64,000 bases of DNA, from assembly GCA_963824905.1 (NCBI GenBank), contig CAWGRH010000023.1:62001-126000 (forward strand), written 5' to 3'. Under the pieces are notes generated by a model. The model did not search any database, was not told where the DNA came from, and saw nothing but the letters and a program-made list of their open reading frames with translations. The stretch is from JAJPKK01 sp963824905. GTDB lineage: Bacteria > Pseudomonadota > Alphaproteobacteria > Rhizobiales > Xanthobacteraceae. Below are positions 8,551 through 17,466 of the stretch, one piece after another; position 1 is the stretch's first letter; each line of letters begins with the position of its first letter. A program made the position numbers and the translations under genes.

Positions 8551-9510
8551 CTACTCCGCGGCCACCTCTTCGAGTGTCGGGCACTTCTTCATCTCGACCC
8601 GCTGCTCGTACTTCTCGAAGTTCGCCTTGTCGTAGACTGCCGGCTTGAGCACCAGTTCCTGCGGCACCGTCTGCTTCTTGAGGTTGCGCACCGCGATCTC
8701 GGTGCTCAGGCAACCCAGCACGAAGCCGTTGTACTCGCCGCTCGCGAGCATCCTGCCGGCCTTGATCAATTCGATCGCTTCCTTGCTGGCATTGATGCCG
8801 ACGATGAGCGCCTTGCGTCCGCGCTTCTCCAGCGTGTCGGCGACCGCGGCCGCCATGGAATCGTTTGCGGCGAGGACGCCGTCGATCTGGGGATAGGTCT
8901 TGATCCAGCCCTCCATCACGTCCTGGGCGGGCTTGCGCTGGTAGTTGCCGGTCTTCGACGCGAGGAGCTTCACCCCGGCGGCTTCCTTGACGGCGTCGTT
9001 GAAGCCGCGCAGGCGTTCGGTGTTCGACACGTTGCCGGCGATCCCCTCGAGAATCACGACGCCGCCCTTGCCGCCCATCTCCTTGATCAGGCGGCGCGCA
9101 ACCGCGAGCGCGATCTGGTAGTCGTCGGGCAGCACCCGGGACACGAATTTGCCGCCGGCGCTGCGGTCGGTCACCTCGACCACCGGGATATTGGCGGCGT
9201 TGATCTTCTCGATCGCGGACACCAGCTTTTCGTTCTCGACGGGATCGAACACGATGGCGTCGGGAGTGTTGCGGATCGCATCCTCGACGAGCTTCGCCTG
9301 TTCCGCGACGTTGTCGGGGGTGGTCGGCACGTAATGCACCACCTTCACCCCGAGCGCCACCGCCGCCGCATTGCTGCCGACGCGAATCGCCTGGGAGAAG
9401 GGATTCGTGTTGTTCTTGGTGAAGAGCGCGATGGTCTGCGCCTGTGCACCGCAGACGGGCACGAAGCCCGCGGCCGCCAAAGCAACCAGGACCGAACTCA
9501 GCCTTTTCAT
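8551..9510 (-). CDS. Sugar-type ABC transporter substrate-binding protein (RbsB/Peripla_BP_4-like), orphan
   Basis: A 319-residue periplasmic protein with a Sec signal peptide (ends GAQAQ at about 25). The mature part begins TIALFTKNNTNPFSQAI, then has DAIVFDPVENEKL, the VVEVTDRSAGG strand, GIAGNVSNTERLRGFNDAV and GVLAANDSMAAAVADTL, all characteristic of type-1 binding proteins for ribose, galactose, autoinducer-2 and similar sugars. No permease or ATPase gene is near, so it must use components from elsewhere or act as a sensor input. It is convergent with vapC. The C-terminal Cys pair (LGCLST, KKCPTL) may form a disulfide. Confidence 0.85.
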   Translation of the reverse strand: MKRLSSVLVALAAAGFVPVCGAQAQTIALFTKNNTNPFSQAIRVGSNAAAVALGVKVVHYVPTTPDNVAEQAKLVEDAIRNTPDAIVFDPVENEKLVSAIEKINAANIPVVEVTDRSAGGKFVSRVLPDDYQIALAVARRLIKEMGGKGGVVILEGIAGNVSNTERLRGFNDAVKEAAGVKLLASKTGNYQRKPAQDVMEGWIKTYPQIDGVLAANDSMAAAVADTLEKRGRKALIVGINASKEAIELIKAGRMLASGEYNGFVLGCLSTEIAVRNLKKQTVPQELVLKPAVYDKANFEKYEQRVEMKKCPTLEEVAAE

Positions 9511-9716
9511 GTTTCACTCCCTCGGAACGGGCCTCTGTTGGCGCAGACATTCCACCATGCGGGCGCCGATGGGAAGGGGGGTACCGGCCGGCGGCGCTTT
9601 GGCCGCAGTTTCGGGAGGATAGGCGGGCCAAACGGGGCGGTAATCGCCAGCCGGGTCCGTTCTCGTTTGTGCTCCCGTCGACCGTCAGGGTTGATCAGCA
9701 CAGACGGCAAAAGACG

Positions 9717-9748
9717 GCGTCCCCCGCCACAAAGGTTCGGGGGGACGC
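9717..9748 (-). terminator. Hairpin terminator after the DUF1259 gene
   Basis: Perfect 9-bp arms GCGTCCCCC (9717-9725) and GGGGGACGC (9740-9748) lie about 55 bp downstream of the DUF1259 stop. A short T-rich stretch follows on the minus strand (GTCTTTTG). The rest of 9511-9804 shows no gene. Confidence 0.6.
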
Positions 9749-9804
9749 TTTGCTCCATGCTCGCCAAAGCGAGGCGCGGCGGACGTTTTCTGCGCGCCGG
9801 AACC

Positions 9805-10755
9805 TCAGCTTTTGGCGCTCGCCGTCTTGTCGAGGGCCGCGCGCAATGCCTTCGCGAGCTTAATCGCGTCATCGTTCGCCCAGAAATGCATGAAGATGAT
9901 CCGCGGCTGCTCGGTGAGCATGTGGCTGTGGATCGCCGTCACGTCGATGCCGTTCGACTTCAGCGTCCGCACCACATCGTTGACCTCGGAGCCGATCATC
10001 ACGAAATCGCCGGTGATGGCGGCCTTGCCGCCGCCGGTCGGCTGGAAGTTGATCCCCGTCGCGCCACCCATGGCGGGCATGCCCACCATCATTCCGCCCT
10101 CGGTGACGGGATCGCGGCGCGGCACGTTGAACTGGTAGACGCCACCGTTGGCCGCACCCTTGGCACCGATGATCTGGTCGAGCTGCGCCGTGTCGAGATC
10201 GATGGCAAGCGGCGCCGCTGACGGTGTCGGCGGCGGAAGCGTGAGCGGCGTCTTGCTCACGGCGAGGGCGTCGCGGATCGTCTGCGCCATCTTCGCCGGA
10301 TCGCCGTGTCCGCCGACATGCATGTAGAACGGCAGCGGCTCGGCGCGCAGAAGATGATTATGCACGGCGGTGACCTCGAGGCCGCCCTCGATGAGCTTCG
10401 CCATCACCGGGTTGACCTCGCTCTGCAACAGCACGAGGTCGCCCATGGCCATCGCCATGTTCCCCATCGGCTCGAATGCGATCCAGCCGCCGAGCGCAAA
10501 GGCCGGCCGTATGGTGACACCGTCGAGCGTCACCGCCAGATCGGTGCGCGGAAAGCCGTAGCGGTGGATCTCACCGGCGACGGCGGCAGACCTGCCGAAT
10601 ACGCCGTCGACCTTGGCCCAGTCTATCCCCTGGGCGTGGGCGGGCGCCGTCGACAGGATGGCTGCGCATGCCGCTGCAGTCGCGGCAACGCGCCTCACCA
10701 TCGAGCGCGTCGTACAGCGGCGGGCGGCGCCGGCCGATTGAAGGAACTCGTTCAT
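9805..10755 (-). CDS. DUF1259 domain-containing exported protein
   Basis: 316 residues; GGAGGAG sits just upstream of the ATG. A signal peptide ends at APAHAQ near residue 42. Two copies of the DUF1259 module are clear: GDLVLLQSEVNPVM followed by EVTAVHNHLL, and GDFVMIGSEVNDVV followed by DVTAIHSHML, each with a His-x-His and a later FYMHVGGHG or IFMHFWAND. The paired His motifs suggest a metal site, but the family (LppY/LpqO) has no established reaction. It lies 63 bp downstream of chrA in the same direction and could be part of the chromate operon, though that link is only positional. Confidence 0.85.
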   Translation of the reverse strand: MNEFLQSAGAARRCTTRSMVRRVAATAAACAAILSTAPAHAQGIDWAKVDGVFGRSAAVAGEIHRYGFPRTDLAVTLDGVTIRPAFALGGWIAFEPMGNMAMAMGDLVLLQSEVNPVMAKLIEGGLEVTAVHNHLLRAEPLPFYMHVGGHGDPAKMAQTIRDALAVSKTPLTLPPPTPSAAPLAIDLDTAQLDQIIGAKGAANGGVYQFNVPRRDPVTEGGMMVGMPAMGGATGINFQPTGGGKAAITGDFVMIGSEVNDVVRTLKSNGIDVTAIHSHMLTEQPRIIFMHFWANDDAIKLAKALRAALDKTASAKS

Positions 10756-10817
10756 CTACTCCTCCTGTTGCTGCGGGCGACGCGCCCGGGTTTCGGCCGG
10801 CTCCTGGGACGGGCCGG

Positions 10818-12215
10818 TCATGGTTTCAATCCTGCGAGGTGAAGCGCGATGCCGAGCGCGGCGCACAGCGCGAGCGTCGCCGGCATTCCGATCTTGAAGC
10901 GAAACATCGCGGCGACGGCAATGATGGAGAGCACCAACGCCCAGGGATCGACACTTCCGATTACCGGCGAGTCGAAGGACAGGCCGAAACGCGCGACCTT
11001 CGTCACCTCGCGGAAGATCGTGTGCACCGCGAACCAGATCGCGAGATTGAGGATGACCCCGACGATCGCCGCGGTGATCGTCGACAGCGCACCGGAAAGC
11101 GCGCGGTTGCCGCGCAGCGACTCGATGTAGGGCGCGCCGACGAAAATCCACAGGAAGCACGGCGTAAAGGTGACCCAGGTCGCGAGAAGGCCGCCGAACA
11201 CGGCGGCGAGCATCGGCGGGAGCGTCCCGGGGTCGCGGAACGCTGCCATGAAGCCGACGAACTGCAGCACCATGATCAGCGGGCCCGGCGTCGTCTCAGC
11301 CATGCCGAGGCCGTCGAGCATCTCGCCTGCGGTCAGCCAGCCGTATTGCTCGACCGCCTGCTGGGCGACATAGGCGAGAACCGCATAGGCGCCGCCGAAG
11401 GTGACGACCGCCATCCTGCTGAAGAACGTCGCGATCTTGCTGAAGACGTCGGTGGTCCCCAGCATCGCGACGATGACGATGACCGGCCCGAGCCAAAGCG
11501 CGGTCCAGATCACAGCGATCGAAATCGCACGGCGCGCGTCCGGCCGGGCGTGCGCCGGGACTGTGTCGCCGAGCAGACTCTCGTCTGCGCCGCCGGCCGC
11601 TTCACCGCCACCGTGTGGGCTGCGTGCCTTGAACGCCGCCCAGCCGGCCCGAGCACCGAAAAATCCCACCGCCCCCGCGCTCAGCACGATGAGCGGAAAC
11701 GGCACGTCGAAGAAGTAGATGCCGACAAATGCGATTCCCGCGAGCGCGCGCAGAACATCGTTGTTCAGCGCACGCTTGCCGATGCGGACGATGGCTTCGA
11801 TCACGATGGCGAGGACCGCAGCCTTCAACCCGAAGAAGAACGAGGTGACGAGCGGCAGCTCGCCGTAGGCCGCATAGAGATAGCTCAGCGCCATGATGGC
11901 GATGATGCCGGGCAGCACGAACAGGCCGCCCGCCATGATGCCGCCCGCCGTGCGGTGCATCAGCCAGCCGATATAGGTTGCAAGCTGCTGGGCTTCCGGG
12001 CCGGGCAGCAGCATGCAGTAGTTGAGCGCGTGGAGAAACCGCGCCTCCGATATCCACTTCTTCTCCTCCACCAGGATGCGGTGCATCACCGCGATCTGGC
12101 CGGCGGGACCGCCGAAGCTCAACGCCGCGACGCGCAGCCAGACGCGAAGCGCCTCGCGCATCGTCGGCATGGCGCGCGGGTGCGGTTGCGTCACAGCGAG
12201 AGCTTCGGTCGTCAT
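10818..12215 (-). CDS. chrA: Chromate efflux transporter ChrA
   Basis: 465 residues from the ATG at 12215, which overlaps the chrB stop by 4 bp (ATGA), so this start is preferred over an ATG further upstream inside chrB. It is the long, duplicated CHR type: two homologous halves, each starting with a WLRVAALSFGGPAGQIAVMH or FFSRMAVVTFGGAYAVLAYV motif and containing the diagnostic PGPEAQQLATYIGW or TPGPLIMVLQFVGF. About 11-12 hydrophobic segments are visible, with a hydrophilic linker near residues 200-240. It exports chromate across the inner membrane by proton-coupled or antiport mechanism. Confidence 0.92.
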   Translation of the reverse strand: MTTEALAVTQPHPRAMPTMREALRVWLRVAALSFGGPAGQIAVMHRILVEEKKWISEARFLHALNYCMLLPGPEAQQLATYIGWLMHRTAGGIMAGGLFVLPGIIAIMALSYLYAAYGELPLVTSFFFGLKAAVLAIVIEAIVRIGKRALNNDVLRALAGIAFVGIYFFDVPFPLIVLSAGAVGFFGARAGWAAFKARSPHGGGEAAGGADESLLGDTVPAHARPDARRAISIAVIWTALWLGPVIVIVAMLGTTDVFSKIATFFSRMAVVTFGGAYAVLAYVAQQAVEQYGWLTAGEMLDGLGMAETTPGPLIMVLQFVGFMAAFRDPGTLPPMLAAVFGGLLATWVTFTPCFLWIFVGAPYIESLRGNRALSGALSTITAAIVGVILNLAIWFAVHTIFREVTKVARFGLSFDSPVIGSVDPWALVLSIIAVAAMFRFKIGMPATLALCAALGIALHLAGLKP

Positions 12216-13030
12216 GCGGCCGGCTTCTTGCTGTGCCAGTTGTGGGTCTCCTGCGTCGCGTCGCGGCACCATCGGTAGAAGGCGTCATAGAGCAGGAGCC
12301 CCGCTTCGAGCTGGGCGAGATCGTCGGAATACATCCGCGACAGGCCGAGCGACGCCGCCAGCAGCCCGGCGGCCTGCGGCGCAAGATCGAGGCGCGACGT
12401 ATCGGCGCCCCTGACGATGGTCGCGAGACGCAGCAGCGGCTCGGTCGCCAGCCCGAACGCCTCGATCATGACGTCGAAGGTGCAGAGCTCGCCGCGATGG
12501 CCCCACTCCACGCCCTCGATATCGAACGGCGTGGCACCGAACCGGTCGGCGACGCCCTCGACCTCCGCCGGCGTCACGAACAAGAACACCGCGCGCGGAT
12601 CGACGAATCGGCGGACCAGCCAGGGACAGGCGATGCGGTCGACCTTCGGCCGCGATCGGGTGACCCAGACCGTGCGCCCGTGCCGGTCGAGCTGCGGCAT
12701 GCGCTTGGTCGGAACGAGCGGCAAGCCCGCCTTCTTCCAGCCAACGAAACCGTCTTCCAGGGCATCGGCCGGAACGCCACCGTGCCGCAGCCAGGCCGCG
12801 ACCCCCTCACTGAGCTTTTCGCCCTTCTGGCAGACGACGATGGCCGATCGTCCGGCGAACTCGCCGGCCCAGTCCGAGACGTCGCCATGCGGACGGCGCG
12901 TCGCGCCGGGAACCAGTCTGGGGTCCGCCTTGAAATCTTCGTCCGTGCGGACGTCGACCAGGACAGGACAGTGCGGCGTACCTACGAGCCGCGCGAGCTT
13001 TTCAATGGAGATGGAGTTGATAGACGACAT
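12212..13030 (-). CDS. chrB: Rhodanese-ChrB fusion, chromate resistance protein
   Basis: 272 residues. The first ~105 form a rhodanese domain (VLVDVRTDEDFKADPRLVPGA, then the active loop CQKGEKLS with Cys67). The rest is the ChrB C-terminal domain (WVTRSRPKVDRIACPWLVRRFVDP, FDIEGVEWGHRGELCTFDVMIEAF). ChrB is required for chromate-induced expression of chrA in other Proteobacteria. Here the usual N-terminal regulatory part is replaced by rhodanese, so this version may be a sulfurtransferase or thiol sensor rather than a repressor. It is translationally coupled to chrA. Region 13031-13190 should hold the promoter. Confidence 0.88.
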   Translation of the reverse strand: MSSINSISIEKLARLVGTPHCPVLVDVRTDEDFKADPRLVPGATRRPHGDVSDWAGEFAGRSAIVVCQKGEKLSEGVAAWLRHGGVPADALEDGFVGWKKAGLPLVPTKRMPQLDRHGRTVWVTRSRPKVDRIACPWLVRRFVDPRAVFLFVTPAEVEGVADRFGATPFDIEGVEWGHRGELCTFDVMIEAFGLATEPLLRLATIVRGADTSRLDLAPQAAGLLAASLGLSRMYSDDLAQLEAGLLLYDAFYRWCRDATQETHNWHSKKPAA

Positions 13031-13190
13031 GATGCGCCCCTGCTTTGAAGCCGGACGCGATACTTGGGCATGTCGCCTCGTGGGGAGATCGCATTCCCCA
13101 TGCGCGCGAAAAAATCGCGCCGGAGAAGAATTGTCAAGGCAGATTCAAGGTTCCGGGGGCGGAACGCCCCTCACGTTAAGATGATCGCCG

Positions 13191-13967
13191 TCACTGACCG
13201 GCGTACCACTGATAGCCGCGGTCTTCCCAGAAGCCGCCCTTGCCCTTGCCGATGCGGTCGAGCCGGTCGACTGCCTCGATGCGGTTGATGTATTTCGCGT
13301 GCTTGTAGCCGACTTGCCGCTCCACGCGCAGTCGCAGCGGCGCGCCGTGACGCACCGGCAGGCCACGGCCGTTCATGCCGTAGGCGAGGATCGTCTGCGG
13401 GTGCAGCGCATCGAACAGGTCGAGGCTCTCGTAGTAGAAGCCGCTGCGGTCGGGCGTGCGCACGAGCTCGTCGATGCAATAGAACACGACGTAGCGCGCC
13501 TCGGGCGCAAGCTCGGCCTGCGCGAGCACGCGGCTCAATTGGACGCCGGTCCACTGGCCGATGGCGCTCCAGCCCTCGTCGCAATTGTGCATGGTGATCT
13601 GGGTGCGCGCCGGCATCGCGCGGATGTCGGCAAGGGAGAGCGCGAGCTTGTTGCGCACGAGACCGTCGACGACGAGCTGCCAGTTCTCGAAATTGCGCAG
13701 CATCATCTGCTGATAGAGCGGGCTCGCCGGCATCGCGGTGCCGTTCGGCGGAAAGTCCGGCGAGATGTCGGCGGCGGCATATTCACGCGCGAGGGGTTGC
13801 CGCGCCAGCAGCAGCCGCTGCACATGCAGCGAGGCCGCCTGCCCGAGATCGAGAAACCAGCGAAACTGCGGGGCGTCCGAAATCTGGTCGCAGCCGGAAA
13901 GCAAGGGCGCGGCGGCGGCCGCAGCGCCGGCGGTGATCAGGCGACGGCGGGTCACGAGCGAGGTCAT
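13191..13967 (-). CDS. MsrP/YedY-like molybdopterin-dependent oxidoreductase
   Basis: 258 residues from the ATG at 13967, which overlaps the natural stop of the cytochrome b gene (ATGA, 13964-13967). A Tat-type signal (TRRRLITAG, Ala-rich) ends in a lipobox-like LLSGC, so it may be a lipoprotein. The probable molybdenum ligand is the Cys of MHNCDEGWSAIGQWTGV; FDALHPQTILAYGMNGRGLPVRHGAPLRL is the sulfite-oxidase-fold core. Unlike the MsrP at 1.7 kb it is coupled to its own cytochrome b. Because of the frameshift upstream it currently reads as the C-terminal half of one long open frame. Substrate unknown. Confidence 0.85.
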   Translation of the reverse strand: MTSLVTRRRLITAGAAAAAAPLLSGCDQISDAPQFRWFLDLGQAASLHVQRLLLARQPLAREYAAADISPDFPPNGTAMPASPLYQQMMLRNFENWQLVVDGLVRNKLALSLADIRAMPARTQITMHNCDEGWSAIGQWTGVQLSRVLAQAELAPEARYVVFYCIDELVRTPDRSGFYYESLDLFDALHPQTILAYGMNGRGLPVRHGAPLRLRVERQVGYKHAKYINRIEAVDRLDRIGKGKGGFWEDRGYQWYAGQ

Positions 13968-14855
13968 GCGCCGCGCTCCGGGCGCACGAGCTCCGGGCGT
14001 ACGACATGACGTCCGGTCACCATCGAGCGCATGCCGTTGAAGAGCGCCGGCGATAAAGACCTGCAGGACGTGCACGATCACGAACAGCACGAGAAGATTC
14101 GCCACCAGGAAGTGGATGGTGCGCGCCGACTGGCGGCCGCCGAAGACGTCGAACAGCACGGGTGCTGCCGCGGTCACCGCCGGCGACATGGTCAAGCCGG
14201 TCGCCAGCATGAGCGGCAGCAGCACGAAGATCACGACGATGTAGGCGAGCTTTTGGAGCACGTTATAGCGCCGCGCGGCGTCGCCCCGCGCCCGGCGCAG
14301 CCGGATGTGGTCCCAGATCTCGCGCAGCAGGTGGCGCGGGCCGAGCTCCGCGGCGCCCGGCGCGATGTCTTTGCGGAAGTGGCCGGAGAGGAAGCCGAAC
14401 AACAGATAGACCGCGCCGTTCACCACCAGCAGCCAGGCGAGCGCGAAATGCCAGTCGCGGGCGAGCGCAAGGCCGGGACCGCCCGGCAGCGTGATCCAGT
14501 TCGGGAACGCCATTGCTGCAGGATCGCCGTCGGCATCGGCGGAGACGCCGAGAACGCCCGTGGTCTCGAAGCGCCACGGCCCGATGCGCGTGATCCCGGT
14601 CAGCTGGTCGGTCTCGGAGTCCTCGCTCGCGCTGATCGAGATGAAGGACGGCACGCCGCGATAGCCGTAGTTCCCCCAGTAGAGCGACGGGTGATAGTTG
14701 AAGATGCGCAGCCCGCTCATCAGCAGCAACGCGAGGCAAAGCGCGTTGATCCAGTGGGTGACCCGCACGACGACGCTGTGGCGATACATGACCTCGCGCG
14801 GCGGCGCGGCCGGCGTCACGACGGCGGGAACGGGGGTTTGCTCGGCAACGGTCAT
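13964..14855 (-). CDS. Cytochrome b/b6 domain membrane protein (one frame correction needed)
   Basis: Starts at the ATG at 14855. Di-haem cytochrome b of the thiosulfate-reductase/Ni-hydrogenase type: HSVVVRVTHWINALCLALLLMSG at the N-terminus with haem His residues, RDWHFALAWLLVVNG, and RTIHFLVANLLVLFVIVHVLQVFIAG in the last helix, about five membrane segments. Right after VFIAG the frame slips at about 14041-14052; dropping one base gives LFNGMRSMVTGRHVV and a TGA overlapping the next ATG. Uncorrected, the frame fuses with the molybdoenzyme. It should pass quinol electrons to the exported molybdoprotein, analogous to MsrQ-MsrP. Confidence 0.82.
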
Positions 14856-14948
14856 GCACTCGATTCCGGCGCTGCGTCCGGCGCAGTGCGAGAGAGTATC
14901 ACCGCGCGTTCGACGGGCAAGCATGCGGCAATTGCAGCGTGAGTGGAC

Positions 14949-15046
14949 TCCCTCCCCGGCTTCGGGGAGGGTCGGGGTGGGGTCCGCGAGCGAAGCGAGC
15001 AAGGGAGAAAGATCCCCACCCTGCCCTCCCCGAAACCGGGGAGGGA
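14949..15046. repeat. Palindromic repeat (family C), nested hairpins
   Basis: CCTCCCCGGCTTCGGGGAGGG is itself a hairpin at the left end, and the whole 14949-14981 stretch is nearly complementary to CCCCACCCTGCCCTCCCCG...GGGGAGGG at 15014-15046. It lies between the cytochrome b start and the DUF6644 stop. Confidence 0.7.
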
Positions 15047-15072
15047 AACGACCCAATCGCGCGCAAGATCAA

Positions 15073-15564
15073 TCAAAACATGTAGTACGCGGTCCAGCGG
15101 CCGAAGGCGACGACCGCGATCCAGCAGGCGAGCGAGACCGCGCCGGCCATCCGTGCCGCGAACGGAATCCGGCCGCGGTCCCAGGCGGCGACGCCGCGAT
15201 AGGTGATGAGGTGGAACACCAGCATGTTCACGCCGGCGAGCACGATCAGCGCGAGCTTCATCCGCAGCGCGAAGTTGCCGTAATACTTCACCGGCTGCCC
15301 GGTGAACATCACGACGCCCGTCACTACGGCGATGGCGAAGGCCGTCCACGTCCATGGCAGCGCCTCGCCGCAGATGTCGGTGACGGCGCAATCGCGCGAG
15401 GCAAGCCCGAGGAGCCGCAGGTCGACCACGGCGATCATGCCGAACACCACGGAAATCGCCGCGATGTGGATCATGTCGAGCACGGAGAAGCCGAACGGCG
15501 ACTGCATGACGAACAGCGCCAGCGCGGTCGTTTCGAGCTCGTGCAACAGCGCCAGCAGGTCCAC
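15073..15564 (-). CDS. DUF6644 family membrane protein
   Basis: 163 residues beginning at a GTG preceded by GGAGGGGG. Four hydrophobic segments are visible: around IHIAAISVVFGMIAVVDLRLLGL, TWTAFAIAVVTGVVMFTG, LRMKLALIVLAGVNMLVFHL and AGAVSLACWIAVVAFGRW. A His in the first and one in the third helix (DMIHIAAIS, MLVFHLITYRG) could hold a haem, which would fit the adjacent cytochrome b and molybdoenzyme genes. The family has no known function; a second member lies immediately upstream on the same strand. Confidence 0.75.
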   Translation of the reverse strand: MDLLALLHELETTALALFVMQSPFGFSVLDMIHIAAISVVFGMIAVVDLRLLGLASRDCAVTDICGEALPWTWTAFAIAVVTGVVMFTGQPVKYYGNFALRMKLALIVLAGVNMLVFHLITYRGVAAWDRGRIPFAARMAGAVSLACWIAVVAFGRWTAYYMF

Positions 15565-15608
15565 GTCCCCCTCCTATCCGTCTCTTCGGCTCGTCAGCGC
15601 GCTGCAGA

Positions 15609-16094
15609 TCATGATAGAAAATTGAATATCCACCGGCCGCGTCCGAGGAAGGTAACTCCGAGCCACAGGATCAGCGTCGCCGCCGCGGTGGCGCTCATCG
15701 CGAGGTGGCCTCCTGCGCGCTTTTCGAAACGGTCGCCGCCCCGCATCATCAGCGCAAGCACGATGGTGACGGCGGTCGCCGGCACCATCAGCCATAGCTT
15801 TGCCGCCAGTGCGGGATCGCGCAGGCTGCGGGGATTGCCGATGATGAGCGCGGCGCCGGTCAGCGTGAGGACGACGAGCGACAACCAGAGCCATGGCAGA
15901 TAACGGTGCGCCCGCGCGGTGATGCTCTGCGTCTTCGATACCCGCCACAAGCGCATCGAGATCATGATCGCCGCGGACATCACCAATCCGGTGGCAAGGA
16001 TATGGAGGGTCTGCAGCAACGGAAACAGCCAGTGCAGCCGCCGCATCATCACGCCGAGCGGCAGGCCGGTCAGCCACTGGGCAAGATCCGCCAT
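15609..16094 (-). CDS. DUF6644-like membrane protein, second copy
   Basis: 161 residues from the ATG at 16094, with GGGAG about 7 bases upstream; the open frame extends further but codes for nothing recognisable there. The arrangement follows the neighbouring DUF6644 protein: WLFPLLQTLHILATGLVMSAAIMISMRLW, then WLWLSLVVLTLTGAALIIGNP, AKLWLMVPATAVTIVLALMM and a last helix LILWLGVTFLGRGRW. The His in LQTLHILATG aligns with that of the first copy. The 44-bp gap suggests both are cotranscribed, possibly as a two-subunit membrane partner of the redox cluster. Confidence 0.7.
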   Translation of the reverse strand: MADLAQWLTGLPLGVMMRRLHWLFPLLQTLHILATGLVMSAAIMISMRLWRVSKTQSITARAHRYLPWLWLSLVVLTLTGAALIIGNPRSLRDPALAAKLWLMVPATAVTIVLALMMRGGDRFEKRAGGHLAMSATAAATLILWLGVTFLGRGRWIFNFLS

Positions 16095-16248
16095 GCCGAT
16101 GCTCCCTGTTGCGGCAGTCGTACCGATGCGCCCATGAAGGGCGCCTTCGGCATCATAGGGCTTCGACTGCGACCCGTCGATTTGTAACGTTGACCGCGCA
16201 CAGTCTACCCCCCAACTGTATGCGAAACGCGCTGCGGAGGAGACGTCC

Positions 16249-17328
16249 ATGTGGCTCGACACACGTTTGACGAAGCTCATCGGGACCGAGCATCCGATCG
16301 TGCTGGCGCCAATGGCGGGCGCGATGGATCACGAGCTCGTGGCGGCAGTGAGCGAGGCGGGCGGCCTCGGCTCGGTGCCCTGCGCGATGCTCACCGCGCA
16401 GACGCTGCGCGACCAATTCGCGAAGATCCGCGCCGTGACCAACCGGCCGGTCAACTTGAACTTCTTCTGCCACGAGGCGCCGGTGCCCAACAACGCCCGG
16501 GAAGCGCGCTGGCGCGACAAGTTGAGGCCCTACTATGAGGAATTGGGCATCGATCCGTCGGCCCCTGTGCCGTCGAGCAATCGCGCACCGTTCGATGCAG
16601 CATTCTGCGAGGTCGTCGAGGAGCTCAGGCCACGGGTGGTCAGCTTCCATTTCGGCCTTCCAGAGGCCTCGCTTCTCAACCGGGTCAAGGCGGCAGGCGC
16701 GGTCGTGATGAGCTCCGCCACCGTCGCCGCGGAGGCGGTGTGGCTGGAGCAACACGGCGCCGACGTCGTCATCGCGCAAGGCTATGAGGCGGGCGGCCAC
16801 CGGGGCATGTTCCTCACCGAGGACCTTGCCGCCCAGGTCGGGACTTTCGCGCTCGTCCCGCAGGTCGTCGATGCGGTCAAGGTTCCGGTTATCGCGGCGG
16901 GCGGCATCGGCGACGCACGCGGCATCGCCGCGGCCTTCGCGCTCGGTGCTGCCGGTGTTCAGCTTGGAACCGCATTCCTGCATTGCCCGGAGGCGAAGAT
17001 TTCGCCGATGCACCGCGCCGCGCTCAAGTCGGCCGGCGACGCCGGAACCACACTCACCAACCTGATGACAGGTCGACCCGCACGCGGCATCGTCAACCGC
17101 ATCATGCGGGAGATGGGGCCGATGGGCGAAGCACCGGCGTTTCCCCTCGCTGCCGGCGCGCTGGCCCCCCTGCGTGCCAAGGCCGAGACGGCAGGATCGA
17201 GCGATTTCTCGTCGATGTGGTCGGGCCAAGCGGCCGCGCTTGGTGCCGCCATGCCGGCAGGGGCGCTGACACGAGAGCTCGCGGTCGAGGCGCAAGCAAG
17301 GCTGCGACGCCTCGCCGGACCGCGCTGA
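16249..17328 (+). CDS. Nitronate monooxygenase (NMO/2-nitropropane dioxygenase family)
   Basis: 359 residues, FMN-binding TIM barrel. GGAGGAG precedes the ATG. Family motifs: PIVLAPMAGAMDHELVAAVSEAGGLGS at the N-terminus, VNLNFFCH, VVSFHFGLPE, DVVIAQGYEAGGHRG with the catalytic-site His, and PVIAAGGIGDARGIAAAFALGAAGVQLGTAFL, the phosphate-binding end of the barrel. It oxidises alkyl nitronates, protecting against nitro compounds. It is divergent from the DUF6644 pair, and the 154-bp gap should hold both promoters. Cytosolic. Confidence 0.9.
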   Translation: MWLDTRLTKLIGTEHPIVLAPMAGAMDHELVAAVSEAGGLGSVPCAMLTAQTLRDQFAKIRAVTNRPVNLNFFCHEAPVPNNAREARWRDKLRPYYEELGIDPSAPVPSSNRAPFDAAFCEVVEELRPRVVSFHFGLPEASLLNRVKAAGAVVMSSATVAAEAVWLEQHGADVVIAQGYEAGGHRGMFLTEDLAAQVGTFALVPQVVDAVKVPVIAAGGIGDARGIAAAFALGAAGVQLGTAFLHCPEAKISPMHRAALKSAGDAGTTLTNLMTGRPARGIVNRIMREMGPMGEAPAFPLAAGALAPLRAKAETAGSSDFSSMWSGQAAALGAAMPAGALTRELAVEAQARLRRLAGPR

Positions 17329-17466
17329 CGCCAGCACCGAGGGCTTGGCTTTAGGGCGCTGACGCCTCTCTTGCGCATCGGCATTGAAGCCGATTGCGGC
17401 GATCCCTATGCTGCGCGGCCACGGCGCCAAAGCGCCTTGCACAACAACCGGCAACGGGAGGACCAG

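Noticed and set aside
8257..8648. C-terminal extension of VapC to 261 residues
   Set aside because: It overlaps a convergent gene, lacks any domain and disappears when one base is removed at 8229-8234, giving the usual VapC length.
8315..9631. 438-codon minus-strand frame across the sugar-binding protein gene
   Set aside because: Another frame of the same strand encodes the clear RbsB-like protein; this one is Arg/Gly-rich shadow.
10668..12278. Long plus-strand open frame of 536 codons opposite chrA
   Set aside because: It is antisense to a well-conserved transporter, rich in Arg/His/Asp and without family features; typical high-GC shadow.
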